Notes under the pieces: generated by a model
What the model was told of the DNA's origin: nothing
The model's database searches: none
Seen by the model: the letters and a program-made list of their open reading frames with translations, nothing else
Program-made: the position numbers and the translations under genes
Shown here: positions 7,146 through 15,135 of the stretch, one piece after another
Numbering within the stretch: position 1 is the first letter of the stretch
Layout: the number at the start of each line of letters is the position of its first letter
Assembly (NCBI RefSeq): GCF_009600885.1
Contig: NZ_VCLA01000180.1
Coordinates: 44,319-108,318, forward strand
Length of the DNA stretch: 64,000 nt
Direction of reading: 5' to 3'
Origin: Streptomyces jumonjinensis
GTDB taxonomy: Bacteria; Actinomycetota; Actinomycetes; Streptomycetales; Streptomycetaceae

Positions 7146-8191
7146 GAGCTGTACTCCTCACGGATGGTGCTGGGAATGTTCAGACGGCGGGAGACCCGGT
7201 CTTCGACGCAGTCGGCGTACGCCTCGGGCCACCGCTCGGCGAGCCGCCGGGTGTCGCAGTGCTCGCGGGCCTGCTCGTCGTAGCTGTAGAGGGTGCGGTC
7301 GAGGTGGATCGCGGTGTCCGCGCCGTCGAGCGCGCCGATCATCACGGCCTTCGCCGCGTCCTTCCGGCGCAGGGCGGCGCTCTCGTCGGCCCCGGCGGCG
7401 ACGTAGTCGGCCAGGGCCTCCGTGACCTCGCCCTGCCGGGAGATATCGACCGTCCCGGCCCGGTCGGGGTGCAGCTGCTCGTAGAGGTCGAGGAGAACGG
7501 CCGGGTCGGCGTCGGCGGCGAGGACGGGCGGGTGCCGGTCCGTGATCTGCTGCCAGGCGCGGGCCCCGGCGGCGCGGAGGTCGGCGACGAGCTGGGCGTG
7601 GTCGGCGACGCGCACCACGAACTGCCGGTAGTCGTTGCCGCCGATCAGGCATGCGACGTGCATGTGGTCGTAACCGCAGGTGTCGGCCTGCCACAAGGTC
7701 TGAGCGAGGACATCGTCCGGGACACCGCGCCGCCACTGGTCCGCCTTCATGCGGTCGCGGCACTTGATCTCCACCGCACAGCGCTCGTCAGCGTCGGCGA
7801 GCGGGCAGGCGAGGACGCGGCGGTCGAGCGTGCACATCTGCCACGGCCGGTCGACGTTGGCGACGAGCCCGACTCGGCGGACCATAGAGCGGTTGCGGCG
7901 GGCCCACTCGCGGGCCACGGTCTCCTCAAACGCGCGGCCCCACAGCGCGGGCTCGGAGTCGTCGGACTCCAGCGGGAGCCCGCCGGTCTTGTCGTGCCAG
8001 ACGGACAGCGCGTTGCCGTACCGGCTGATGCCGAGAACGGCAGCCATGTCCGAGGACCCGAGGCCCTGGCGGCGGGCGGTGAGCCAGACGGCCCGGTCCG
8101 CGTCCGCGGGGAGGATGAGCCGGCCGGTGGGGGTGACCCGGCGGCCGGGGGCCGGGCCCGTGGTGGGCCCGGCCAGCGGAGCGGTCGTCAC
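7142..8191 (-). CDS. YqaJ-type viral recombinase (lambda-exonuclease-like nuclease)
   Basis: A 349-residue PD-(D/E)XK nuclease. Visible YqaJ landmarks are LGSSDMAAVLGISRY near residue 40, ALWGRAFEE near 80-90, and CAVEIKCR followed by a helix with LAQTLWQADTCGYDH. It would resect 5' ends of double-stranded DNA to feed single strands to the ERF protein. Start at ATG 8191, overlapping the gene upstream. Confidence 0.85.
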   Translation of the reverse strand: MTTAPLAGPTTGPAPGRRVTPTGRLILPADADRAVWLTARRQGLGSSDMAAVLGISRYGNALSVWHDKTGGLPLESDDSEPALWGRAFEETVAREWARRNRSMVRRVGLVANVDRPWQMCTLDRRVLACPLADADERCAVEIKCRDRMKADQWRRGVPDDVLAQTLWQADTCGYDHMHVACLIGGNDYRQFVVRVADHAQLVADLRAAGARAWQQITDRHPPVLAADADPAVLLDLYEQLHPDRAGTVDISRQGEVTEALADYVAAGADESAALRRKDAAKAVMIGALDGADTAIHLDRTLYSYDEQAREHCDTRRLAERWPEAYADCVEDRVSRRLNIPSTIREEYSS

Positions 8192-8916
8192 TCGTCCGCC
8201 TCCGCGTCGTACTCGGAGGCCACGGTCAGCGCCGTGACGACGTAGCCGGTCGACCGCTCGTCCTCACCGAAGCTGGCGACCAGCTCGGCAACGCCGTCGG
8301 CCTCGTCCTCGATCCAGTCGAGCGCCGCGCCAGGGATCTCCCGGCGGACATGCGCCTCGCAGTGCGCGCGGGCGGCGGCCGCAGTCGCGTAGAGGCCGAG
8401 GGGGACCGTGTTGCACCAGGCGCGGTACACGGCGGCCGGAGTGGACTCGCCGCGCGACGGCGCGGTGTCCTTCTCCAGCTCGGCGGTTTTGTCGGCCATG
8501 CGGCGGAGCTCGGTGATGGCGGTCATCAGGCCGGGGCCTCGGGTGTCGCCCCAGCCGTCCTCGAACCGGTCCAGGGCGCGGATGTCGGTGACCTTGGCGT
8601 CCAAGGCGTCAGCGGCCTCCCGCAGCACCTCGGCGCGGCCCGACCGGGCCGCGCGGTCCGTGTTCAGCAGCTCGACCAGATACACGGCCAGCTCCGGGCA
8701 CTCGACCTCCACGGCCGGGGCCGGGCAGCAGTCGTACACCGAGCCGTCGTCCGGGTCGTGGTGCTCGTCGCCGCAGACCGGGACGATGCCGTCCGGGGCG
8801 TCGGCGGCGTTGGCGATGTAGCAGGTCCGCCACTCGGGCAGGTGGGGCGGGGTGGCCCCGGTCCAGGCGGGCAGTGCGCGGGCCGCAGCGTCACGGGCGC
8901 GGTCGAGGGCGCTCAT
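8188..8916 (-). CDS. Hypothetical element protein
   Basis: A 242-residue acidic protein; ATG 8916 is coupled by ATGA to the gene upstream. A cysteine cluster lies around residues 45-75 (VPVCGDEHH, DCCPAP, VECPE), followed by a helical, probably coiled segment (LREAADALDAKVTDIR, LRRMADKTAELEKD). Family not recognised. Confidence 0.65.
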   Translation of the reverse strand: MSALDRARDAAARALPAWTGATPPHLPEWRTCYIANAADAPDGIVPVCGDEHHDPDDGSVYDCCPAPAVEVECPELAVYLVELLNTDRAARSGRAEVLREAADALDAKVTDIRALDRFEDGWGDTRGPGLMTAITELRRMADKTAELEKDTAPSRGESTPAAVYRAWCNTVPLGLYATAAAARAHCEAHVRREIPGAALDWIEDEADGVAELVASFGEDERSTGYVVTALTVASEYDAEADE

Positions 8917-9323
8917 GCGGCACCGGCCTCGGCGATGCGGCGGACACCGGCAACCCTGATGCCGCGCCAGTGGAGGACGCGCCTCCAGGTCTGGCGGCGC
9001 GTCTGCTTGCGGGTCGCGGCGGTCAGCCGCTTTGCCAGGACGCGGGCCTTCGTTCCGTACAGCGGCACCCGCGACGACGCACGCTCCGTCAGATCGGAGA
9101 CGAGCTCCTCGAACGGCAGGCGCCCCTCCTCGGGCGTGCGGGTCTCGGTCGCGAGGTCGGTCAGCCGGTCCCACAGGTCGGTGTCGGCGCTGTCGAGCAA
9201 CGCGTCCAGGACATCGCCCACGACGCGCTCGGTGAGGCCCTCCAGGTCGAGGACCACGCCCGCCGGGATCGTCCGGACGTAGATGGGGATGGGCCCGGCG
9301 ACGGGCTCGGAACGGTCAGACAT
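8913..9323 (-). CDS. Hypothetical element protein
   Basis: A 136-residue protein. I chose ATG 9323 because a GAGGGGGA ribosome site precedes it; it overlaps the upstream stop by 8 bases, whereas the longer frame starts far inside that gene. The N-terminal half is acidic and the C-terminal half strongly basic (RLTAATRKQTRRQTWRR), so nucleic-acid binding is possible. Confidence 0.6.
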   Translation of the reverse strand: MSDRSEPVAGPIPIYVRTIPAGVVLDLEGLTERVVGDVLDALLDSADTDLWDRLTDLATETRTPEEGRLPFEELVSDLTERASSRVPLYGTKARVLAKRLTAATRKQTRRQTWRRVLHWRGIRVAGVRRIAEAGAA

Positions 9324-9567
9324 CAGAGTCCCCCTCAGGGATGGAGAGGCAGTGAGCACAGGTCACGGCACCGGAAGGCACCGGGCGCGAGCAGGAGTCG
9401 CACCGCGCGAGAGTGATCAACACCGGAGGCTCGTCGGCCGGGCGGTGCAGAGCCGCGATCACACGGCCCACCAGCTCGGCGATCACCGGCAGCACCTGGA
9501 AGAGGAGCAGGGCGAGCGTCGCGTACGCGATCAGCGCGTAGGCGATCATCCGGGCGACCAACATCAC
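9316..9567 (-). CDS. Small membrane protein with C-terminal zinc-ribbon motif
   Basis: An 83-residue protein with one hydrophobic helix at about residues 6-30 and a cytosolic-looking tail bearing CDSC ... CAHC, a four-cysteine ribbon. GTG 9567 and ATG 9564 are both possible starts; the GTG is in a GTGA overlap. Function unknown. Confidence 0.65.
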   Translation of the reverse strand: MMLVARMIAYALIAYATLALLLFQVLPVIAELVGRVIAALHRPADEPPVLITLARCDSCSRPVPSGAVTCAHCLSIPEGDSDV

Positions 9568-9995
9568 CGCTCACCCGCCTCGGGCCGCATCACGACCGGG
9601 TCCCCGGACGCCGACAACAACGCCTCCGGGAACTGCCCCTGGGGCCGCAGCAGCTCCGCCTCCAGCTCAGCGACCCGAGCCCGCAGACGGCCCAGCTCCC
9701 GCCGCGCACGACGCGCCCGCATCCGCTCCAGCACGATCCGCTCGGACGGCCGCGTCCACTGGTGCAGGCCCACGGACTTCACCCACCGACTGCCGTGGCC
9801 GTCCTCAGGAGTACCGCACTCAGCGCACGCCCACGGCTCCACAGCCAGCCCGGCCGTCGTCTCCGGGGCGACCCACCCGGCGGCGGACACCACCTGAGCG
9901 AGCTGCAACGGCTCGCCCCGGCCCGCCTGCATGGACGCCCGCAGCGCCGTCTCCAGCGCTGTCTCCAGCGCCGCCAGTTCGCGGTAGCTGCTCAT
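9564..9995 (-). CDS. Hypothetical element protein with coiled-coil
   Basis: A 143-residue protein starting at ATG 9995 (ATGA overlap). Residues 95-125 are Arg/Glu/Leu-rich and predicted coiled-coil (RARRARRELGRLRARVAEL). A single CAEC pair lies in the middle. Family not recognised. Confidence 0.65.
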   Translation of the reverse strand: MSSYRELAALETALETALRASMQAGRGEPLQLAQVVSAAGWVAPETTAGLAVEPWACAECGTPEDGHGSRWVKSVGLHQWTRPSERIVLERMRARRARRELGRLRARVAELEAELLRPQGQFPEALLSASGDPVVMRPEAGER

Positions 9996-10372
9996 GCCGC
10001 CACCGCCGACAGCAGCTCGTGCATCACAGGCTCGCCACACGGCACGGGCACACTGACGCGGACCGGGACCCGGTCACCGGTACGGCCCGGCGGGGTGAAC
10101 GTGTGGAGCGTCCACAGCTGGACGCCCTCAAACGCGGGACTCCGGTGAATCGTTCCGTCCAGCGCGGCCAGCCACGGCAGCAGGTCATCGGGGTCCGCGA
10201 CGTTGACGTACACGGCGTCGGCGCGGGCGGACATGGTCGGCGCGGGCAGCGGCATGTAGTCCAGCAGGGCCGTGACGGCGAGCCGGGTCTCCGCGACCGC
10301 GCGGAGAGCGCTCGCGGCCGGGGCAGTCCACGCCTTGGGCAAGACCGTGGGGGATGGAATGATGGAGGACAC
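9992..10372 (-). CDS. Hypothetical element protein near the head of the operon
   Basis: A 126-residue protein starting at GTG 10372, with a GGAGAGGA ribosome site just upstream. The start codon and ribosome site lie inside a 16-base perfect palindrome. The middle contains a strand-rich segment (ADAVYVNVADPDDLLPWLAAL). Family not recognised. The longer frame upstream has no ribosome site. Confidence 0.6.
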   Translation of the reverse strand: MSSIIPSPTVLPKAWTAPAASALRAVAETRLAVTALLDYMPLPAPTMSARADAVYVNVADPDDLLPWLAALDGTIHRSPAFEGVQLWTLHTFTPPGRTGDRVPVRVSVPVPCGEPVMHELLSAVAA

Positions 10373-10380
10373 GTGTCCTC
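10365..10380. promoter_or_regulatory. 16-bp perfect palindrome over the start of an early operon gene
   Basis: GAGGACAC/GTGTCCTC is fully self-complementary and covers the GTG start and part of the ribosome site of the 9992-10372 gene. Two CGATCG boxes follow at 10387 and 10398. A repressor operator, or an RNA hairpin that hides the ribosome site, are both possible. Confidence 0.5.
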
Positions 10381-10473
10381 TCCTTTCGATCGGTGTGCGA
10401 TCGGGATGGGGTGTGATGCGCAGGGGTCGCGTACGGACCAGGCCCGGTCCGGGGCGGCCCCGTATTTGTGCGG

Positions 10474-10650
10474 TCAAGCAGCGCGGTTCAGGTGGCTCGC
10501 GCTGGACCGCGCCGACACGAACACCGCACGAAGTGCGGCTCGCTGCTCGGCACGGAGCGGTGGCGCGGCGGTGGCGGTTCGCCGTATCGCGGCCACAGCA
10601 TCCGGCCCGAGCCGCTGCTCGGCGGCTGCCCGGCTGAAGGGCTCCGTCAT
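10474..10650 (-). CDS. 58-residue element protein downstream of the HTH regulator
   Basis: An ATG at 10650 overlaps the stop of the HTH gene as ATGA and opens a 58-codon frame ending at 10474. The product is Ala/Arg-rich and helical (SRAAAEQRLGPDAVAAIRR ... RAEQRAALRAVF). Small proteins of this composition next to such regulators are, from memory, common in Streptomyces elements. The tight coupling supports a real gene despite its size. The 101 bases between it and the next gene hold the palindrome and the CGATCG boxes. Confidence 0.6.
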   Translation of the reverse strand: MTEPFSRAAAEQRLGPDAVAAIRRTATAAPPLRAEQRAALRAVFVSARSSASHLNRAA

Positions 10651-10937
10651 ATGGACACCGGCGTCCGGTTTGACCGGGGGAGCGCGGCAGCGGCCCGCTC
10701 GGCGGGCATGAAGAGGACGAGCAGATCGACGCCGAGCGCGCTGGTGATTGCGTGGGCCGTCTCGGTTCGGACGGTCTGCTGCTCGCCGGTGAGCAGGTTT
10801 CCTACGGTGCCGTGGGGGATGCCAGCGCGGTCGGCGAGCTGTCGTACAGAGACGGCATCGCCGCGTCCGGTGCGGCGCATCAGCATCTCCAAGAGCTGGG
10901 GATTGACGATCTTGTAATGCAGGGCAGGTCTAGTCAC
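10647..10937 (-). CDS. HTH (Cro/CI-type) transcriptional regulator
   Basis: A 96-residue DNA-binding protein. The helix-turn-helix is in SVRQLADRAGIPHGTVGNLL (about residues 30-49). I chose GTG 10937 because a GAGG lies 5 bases upstream; the frame also has an ATG at 10985 without a ribosome site. It is transcribed away from the second regulator at 11198, with two similar inverted repeats between them, as in a phage genetic switch. Confidence 0.75.
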   Translation of the reverse strand: MTRPALHYKIVNPQLLEMLMRRTGRGDAVSVRQLADRAGIPHGTVGNLLTGEQQTVRTETAHAITSALGVDLLVLFMPAERAAAALPRSNRTPVSI

Positions 10938-10994
10938 GTCCACCTCGTGCGCCGGTTCATTGCACCGCTTGGATGAAGGAATCATTGCATGACT

Positions 10995-11009
10995 TGGACG
11001 AGTCGTCCA
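10995..11009. promoter_or_regulatory. Candidate operator O1, TGGAC-N5-GTCCA
   Basis: A 15-base inverted repeat (arms TGGACGA and TCGTCCA around one base) in the divergent regulator region. It shares TGGAC-N5-GTCCA with 11082-11096. Confidence 0.55.
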
Positions 11010-11081
11010 GGGAGTTGGAGAGGGTCAGCGGTTTCGGCCACTTGGCCGGTCGCTTGCCCTAGCGAAGGGTGTCCTTCCTCA

Positions 11082-11096
11082 TGGACACTTCGTCCA
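11082..11096. promoter_or_regulatory. Candidate operator O2, TGGAC-N5-GTCCA
   Basis: Second copy of the inverted repeat, 87 bases from O1 with the same arm spacing. A flanking A/T pair extends it to ATGGAC ... GTCCAT at 11081-11097. It lies about 100 bases before the plus-strand regulator. Confidence 0.55.
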
Positions 11097-11197
11097 TCGA
11101 GTGGGATGGCGCAGAGTTGCTACCAGGGGGGATGCGGCGCGCGCCTCACTGCCCACATGGACACCCCACAGCCCATGACATGACACGGAGTGGCAGG

Positions 11198-11605
11198 ATG
11201 ACCCTCATGACCGCAGAAAAGGCCGCGCCGGCCCCAGGCAGGAACCACCTGGGTGACCTCGTGCTGGAGCGCAAGGACGCCCTGCGGCTGAGCTACGAAA
11301 AACTGGCGGCCCGCTGCGTCGACCCCGAGAGCGGGGAACAGACGGTCAAATCCAGCTGGCTCCATCGGATCGCGACCCGGCTGCCCGTACAGGCACCGGA
11401 TGTGCCAGCCCTCCGCGGGATGGCGGCCGGGCTGGGTGTGCCGCTGCGCCTCGTCCAGGACGCCGCGAGCGCGCAGTTCTTCGGCGTGGATCCGGTGTAC
11501 AGCGACACCGAGGCAGTGCGCGCGATGGTGTACCACTTCGAGGAGATGAACGAAGAGGATCAGCGCAAGATCCAGGCTCTGATCGAGGCATACAAGCGGG
11601 CTTAA
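11198..11605 (+). CDS. HTH regulator, probable element repressor
   Basis: A 135-residue protein, ATG 11198 (GGAG 7 bases upstream); ATG 11207 is an alternative. The N-terminal half looks like a variant XRE helix-turn-helix (LSYEKLAARC ... VKSSWLHRI) and the C-terminal helix is acidic (FEEMNEEDQRKIQALIEAY). The family is common in Streptomyces phages and plasmids. Being divergent from the early operon and next to the paired operators, it is the best candidate for the maintenance repressor. Confidence 0.7.
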   Translation: MTLMTAEKAAPAPGRNHLGDLVLERKDALRLSYEKLAARCVDPESGEQTVKSSWLHRIATRLPVQAPDVPALRGMAAGLGVPLRLVQDAASAQFFGVDPVYSDTEAVRAMVYHFEEMNEEDQRKIQALIEAYKRA

Positions 11606-11770
11606 CTGATCAGCACTCCGCTATTTTCTCGTTTCACCTGGTGATCCAGTCGGGTGCGGGGCATGATGAGGCATCCGCCTGGGGGTGGAAGTGGAGATTC
11701 CGCATGCCTAATGGAATCGAACTGACATACGGTTGCGCCACCGTCGTCGCAGCCGGAGGGGTGGAACAGC

Positions 11771-12214
11771 ATGTCGCACCAGGTGACCCGGGCCCGCTAC
11801 CGCTTCGCGAACACACCAGACGAGATCCCGCCCGGCCGGGCCGTGGCCGTGCTGGATGAGGACGGGTGGGTCACTCTCGTCGTACGGCCGGGTCACGCCA
11901 CCCAGGGCCTGCTTGATGACATAGATCGGCAGCAGCGCCCCGGCAACGAGCTCGGGCAGTGGCTCCGCCTACCTCCAGATGAACCCCCGGTGCCTGGTGA
12001 TCAGCGACTTGCCGAGGCGTGCTGGACCTTCGCGGAGCCCGGAGCCCTTCCGGACGCCCTGCGGTGCGTGCCACTGGAAGCTGAGGGGCGGCACACCCTT
12101 TTCCTCCGCCCTGGAGCCGCCAGCAAGCAGCTTGCAGCAGAGATGACTGACCTGCTGATGGCCATGGTCCGGGCCGGGGTCTGGGTGCAGCGTTGGATCG
12201 TCGCCGTAAAGTAA
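11771..12214 (+). CDS. Hypothetical protein at the element's right end
   Basis: A 147-residue protein with a GGAGGGG ribosome site before ATG 11771. No transmembrane segment or known domain. It is the last gene before the junction with comM. The 165 bases between it and the regulator show no gene. It could be an excision or immunity accessory, but nothing in the sequence shows this. Confidence 0.6.
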   Translation: MSHQVTRARYRFANTPDEIPPGRAVAVLDEDGWVTLVVRPGHATQGLLDDIDRQQRPGNELGQWLRLPPDEPPVPGDQRLAEACWTFAEPGALPDALRCVPLEAEGRHTLFLRPGAASKQLAAEMTDLLMAMVRAGVWVQRWIVAVK

Positions 12215-12240
12215 GGGCGCAATTGGCAAGGATTCGATCT
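12215..12240. other. Element-chromosome junction (attachment site region)
   Basis: Homology to ComM/YifB begins at about 12,233, where codons for FDLAVACAVLG appear in a frame closed by the stop of the last element gene at 12,212. The crossover must lie in this short stretch. The core cannot be defined without the left junction. Confidence 0.65.
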
Positions 12241-13609
12241 CGCCGTGGCCTGTGCGGTGCTCGGCGCGGCCGAGCGCATCGACCCCGCGGCCATCGCCGA
12301 CCTGGTGCTGATCGGGGAGTTGGGGCTCGACGGCCGGGTGCGCCCGGTGCGCGGGGTGCTGCCCGCCGTGCTCGCCGCCGCCGAGGCGGGATACCGGCAG
12401 GTGGTCGTGCCCGAGCGGACCGCCGGGGAGGCGGCGCTGGTGCCCGGTGTGTCGGTGCTCGGGGTGCGGAGTCTGCGTCAGCTCATCGCCGTGCTGACCG
12501 ATGCGCCGGTCCCCGAGGAGGAACCGGTGCCCGAGGGCAGCCCCGACCCCATGCTGTCGGGGCTGCTGGTGCCGGGCGCGGGGGTGGGCACAGGACTCGC
12601 GGCCACCCAAGCCGAAGGCCCCGACCTCGCCGATGTCGCGGGCCAGCACCTGGCCCGCAGGGCCCTGGAGGTCGCGGCGGCCGGCGGCCACCATCTGATG
12701 CTGCACGGGCCGCCGGGCGCGGGCAAGACCATGCTGGCGGAGCGGCTGCCCGGGGTGCTGCCGCCGCTGACCCGGCAGGAGGCCCTGGAGGTCACGGCCG
12801 TGCACTCGGTGGCCGGGATCCTGCCGCCCGGCGAACCGCTGGTGCGCACCCCTCCGTACTGCGCCCCGCACCACTCGGCCACCATGCCCGCACTCGTCGG
12901 CGGGGGGAACGGGCTGCCCAGGCCGGGAGCGGTCTCCCTGGCCCATCGGGGAGTCCTCTTCCTCGACGAGACACCGGAGTTCACCGGCAAGGCGCTGGAC
13001 GCCCTGCGGCAGCCGCTGGAGGCGGGGCATGTGGTGGTCGCCCGCAGCGGGGGAGTGGTCCGGCTGCCGGCCCGCTTTCTGCTGGTCCTCGCCGCCAACC
13101 CGTGCCCCTGCGGACGGCACGCGCTGCACGGCGGCGGATGCGAATGCCCGCCCGCCGTCGTCCGGCGGTACCAGGCGCGGCTGTCCGGGCCGCTGCTCGA
13201 CCGGGTGGATCTGCGGGTGCGGGTCGAGCCCGTCAGCCGGGGCGATCTGCTGGGGCGGGGCGGCCGGGGCGAATCCACCGCGACGGTCGCCGCCCGGGTC
13301 CGCGCCGCCCGCGCCCGCGCCGCCGCCCGGCTGTGCGGCACCCCCTGGACCGTCAACAGCGAAGTCCCCGGCCATGAGCTGCGCACCCGCTGGCCGGTCG
13401 CGCCCGGGGCGCTCGGCGCGGCCGAACGGGACATGGAGCGCGGTCTGCTCACCGCCCGCGGCCTGGACCGGGTGCTGCGGGTCGCCTGGACCCTCGCCGA
13501 TCTGTCGGGCCGGGACAGCCCCCGCGCCGACGATGTGGGCCTCGCCCTGGAGCTGCGCACCGGAGTCGCCCGAGGGGCGTCGCTCGCCCAGGCCCGGGGA
13601 GGCGCGTGA
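12233..13609 (+). pseudogene. comM: ComM/YifB AAA+ helicase (Mg-chelatase-like), 5' part removed by the element
   Basis: About 458 codons remain of a protein normally about 540 long. Missing is the N-terminal segment before the FDLAVACAVLG strand, so the Lon-substrate-like domain is truncated. Present are Walker A GPPGAGKT, the HRGVLFLDE Walker B region, a NPCPCG motif and the C-terminal Mg-chelatase-like domain. ComM is a hexameric branch-migration helicase that helps integrate incoming single strands in transformable bacteria. A GTG at 12245 could start a 454-residue fragment, but no ribosome site precedes it. Excision would restore the full gene. Confidence 0.85.
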
Positions 13610-14883
13610 TGGGCGAGGACCGGGCCGAGGGGCCGGAGTCCGGGCGGGGGCGGGCGGTCGGGCCCGGTGACGGTGAGCGGTCGGCGCATGACCGGGCCGG
13701 GGGCCCGGAGTCCGAGTGGGGGCGGGTGGTAGGACCTGGTGATGCCGAGCGGTTGGCGCGGATCGCGCTCACCCGGGTGATCGAGCCGGGCGATGAGCGC
13801 GGCGGGCGGTGGCTGCGCGAATTCGGGGCGCGGGAAGTGTGGGACCGGCTCACCGCACCGGGCGCCGGGGCGCTCCCCGGAGCCACCCCGCGCCGGCTGG
13901 CGGGGTACCGCGCCCGGGCCGCCGGCGCCGACCCCCGCCGCGACCTCGAAGCCGTCACCGCCGCCCGGGGCCGCTTCATCTGCCCGGGCGACCTGGAGTG
14001 GCCGACCCAGCTCGATGACCTCGGGGACGCCAGGCCCATCGGCCTCTGGCTCAGAGGCGGCCCCGATCTGCGCACCTGGGCGGTGCGCTCGGTCGCCGTC
14101 GTCGGCGCCCGGGCCTGCACCCCCTACGGGGCGCATATGGCGGCAGCCCTCGGCTCGGGGCTCGCCGAACGGGGGTGGGTCGTGGTCTCCGGAGCGGCGT
14201 TCGGGATCGACGGCGCGGCGCACCGGGGGGCGCTGGCCGCAGGCGGGGCCACCGTCGCCGTGCTCGCCTGCGGAGTCGACGTCGTCTATCCCCGCGGCCA
14301 TGCCGCCCTGATCGGACGCATCGCCGAACAGGGTCTGATCGTCGGCGAATTACCGCCCGGCGACCACCCCACACCCAGCAGATTCGTGCTGCGCAACCGG
14401 GTGATCGCGGCCCTCACCCGGGGCACGGTCGTCGTGGAGGCCGAGCATCGCAGCGGCTCGCTCGTCACCGCGCGCTGCGCTCAGCGGCTGTCCCGGCACA
14501 CCATGGGCGTGCCCGGCCCGGCGACCAGCGGACTCTCGGCCGGGGTGCATGAACTGCTGCGCGGCGGCGCGGTGCTGGTCACCGACGCGGATGAAACAGT
14601 CGAACTGGTCGGGGGCATGGGAGAGCTCGCCCCGCCACGCCGGGGGCCGGTGCTGCCGCGGGATCTGCTGGACCCGGTCAGCGCGCGGATCCTCGAAGCC
14701 CTCCCCGCCCGGGGCCCCGCCGACCCCGCGCGACTCGCCCGCGACGCGGGGACGACCCCCGATGAGACCCTCGGCAGGCTGTACGGGCTGCACGCGCTGG
14801 GGTTCGTCGAACGGCACGGCGACAACTGGCGGTTGACGCCTCAGGCGATCCATCGGCCGAATACGCGGCGAGACGGCACTTGA
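13609..14883 (+). CDS. dprA: DprA/Smf DNA-processing protein
   Basis: A 424-residue Rossmann-like protein that binds single-stranded DNA and loads RecA. Signature segments are VAVVGARACTPYG, VSGAAFGIDGAAHRGAL, GVDVVYPRGH, FVLRNRVIAALT and a C-terminal winged-helix (residues 350-410). ATG 13609 lies 6 bases after GGGGAGG and overlaps the comM stop. Residues 4-50 are an extra N-terminal stretch made of two imperfect 24-residue repeats (GPES..GR.VGPGD.ER.A). Its co-transcription with comM is probably altered by the insertion. Confidence 0.9.
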   Translation: MGEDRAEGPESGRGRAVGPGDGERSAHDRAGGPESEWGRVVGPGDAERLARIALTRVIEPGDERGGRWLREFGAREVWDRLTAPGAGALPGATPRRLAGYRARAAGADPRRDLEAVTAARGRFICPGDLEWPTQLDDLGDARPIGLWLRGGPDLRTWAVRSVAVVGARACTPYGAHMAAALGSGLAERGWVVVSGAAFGIDGAAHRGALAAGGATVAVLACGVDVVYPRGHAALIGRIAEQGLIVGELPPGDHPTPSRFVLRNRVIAALTRGTVVVEAEHRSGSLVTARCAQRLSRHTMGVPGPATSGLSAGVHELLRGGAVLVTDADETVELVGGMGELAPPRRGPVLPRDLLDPVSARILEALPARGPADPARLARDAGTTPDETLGRLYGLHALGFVERHGDNWRLTPQAIHRPNTRRDGT

Positions 14884-15047
14884 CCTGGAGCATTCGGGTG
14901 AAAAGGCGATACCGGCGATCTTCCGTGGCACCGTCGGCCGCACCCCGCAGACGGGCACGCCATGGGTCCTCCCCGGCCGCGAGGGGTGGCCGGGGACGGT
15001 ACCCCCGCGCAGGGTGTTCCCCGGATCTTCGCCCACAGCGACCGTAC

Positions 15048-15065
15048 AGTCACGCTACGCTCACC
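15048..15065 (+). promoter_or_regulatory. Possible BldD-type operator upstream of whiG
   Basis: AGTCA and TCACC halves separated by 8 bases fit the loose BldD pattern AGTGA-Nm-TCACC with one mismatch. BldD is known to repress whiG in S. coelicolor. The rest of the 252-base gap between dprA and whiG shows no gene. Confidence 0.35.
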
Positions 15066-15135
15066 ATTCCCGGTCCAGACGCTCGCCCGCTCCCCCTTCC
15101 GAGTCCCCTCACGGCAGAACGGCTCAAGGCAACGC

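Larger units (their letters stand above)
1..12232. mobile_element. Right-hand part of an integrated phage-like element, inserted in comM
   Basis: Twenty or so short, tightly coupled minus-strand genes with a phage-type replication and recombination set (DnaB/RepA helicase, RuvC, DnaQ-like exonuclease, ERF, YqaJ, orphan methyltransferase) run off the left edge and are controlled from a divergent regulator region near 11 kb. The right boundary is sharp: 18 bases after the last element gene the chromosomal comM reading frame starts in mid-protein. No integrase, structural or conjugation gene is visible in this part, so prophage versus conjugative element cannot be decided here. The left end is outside the window. 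Confidence 0.85.
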
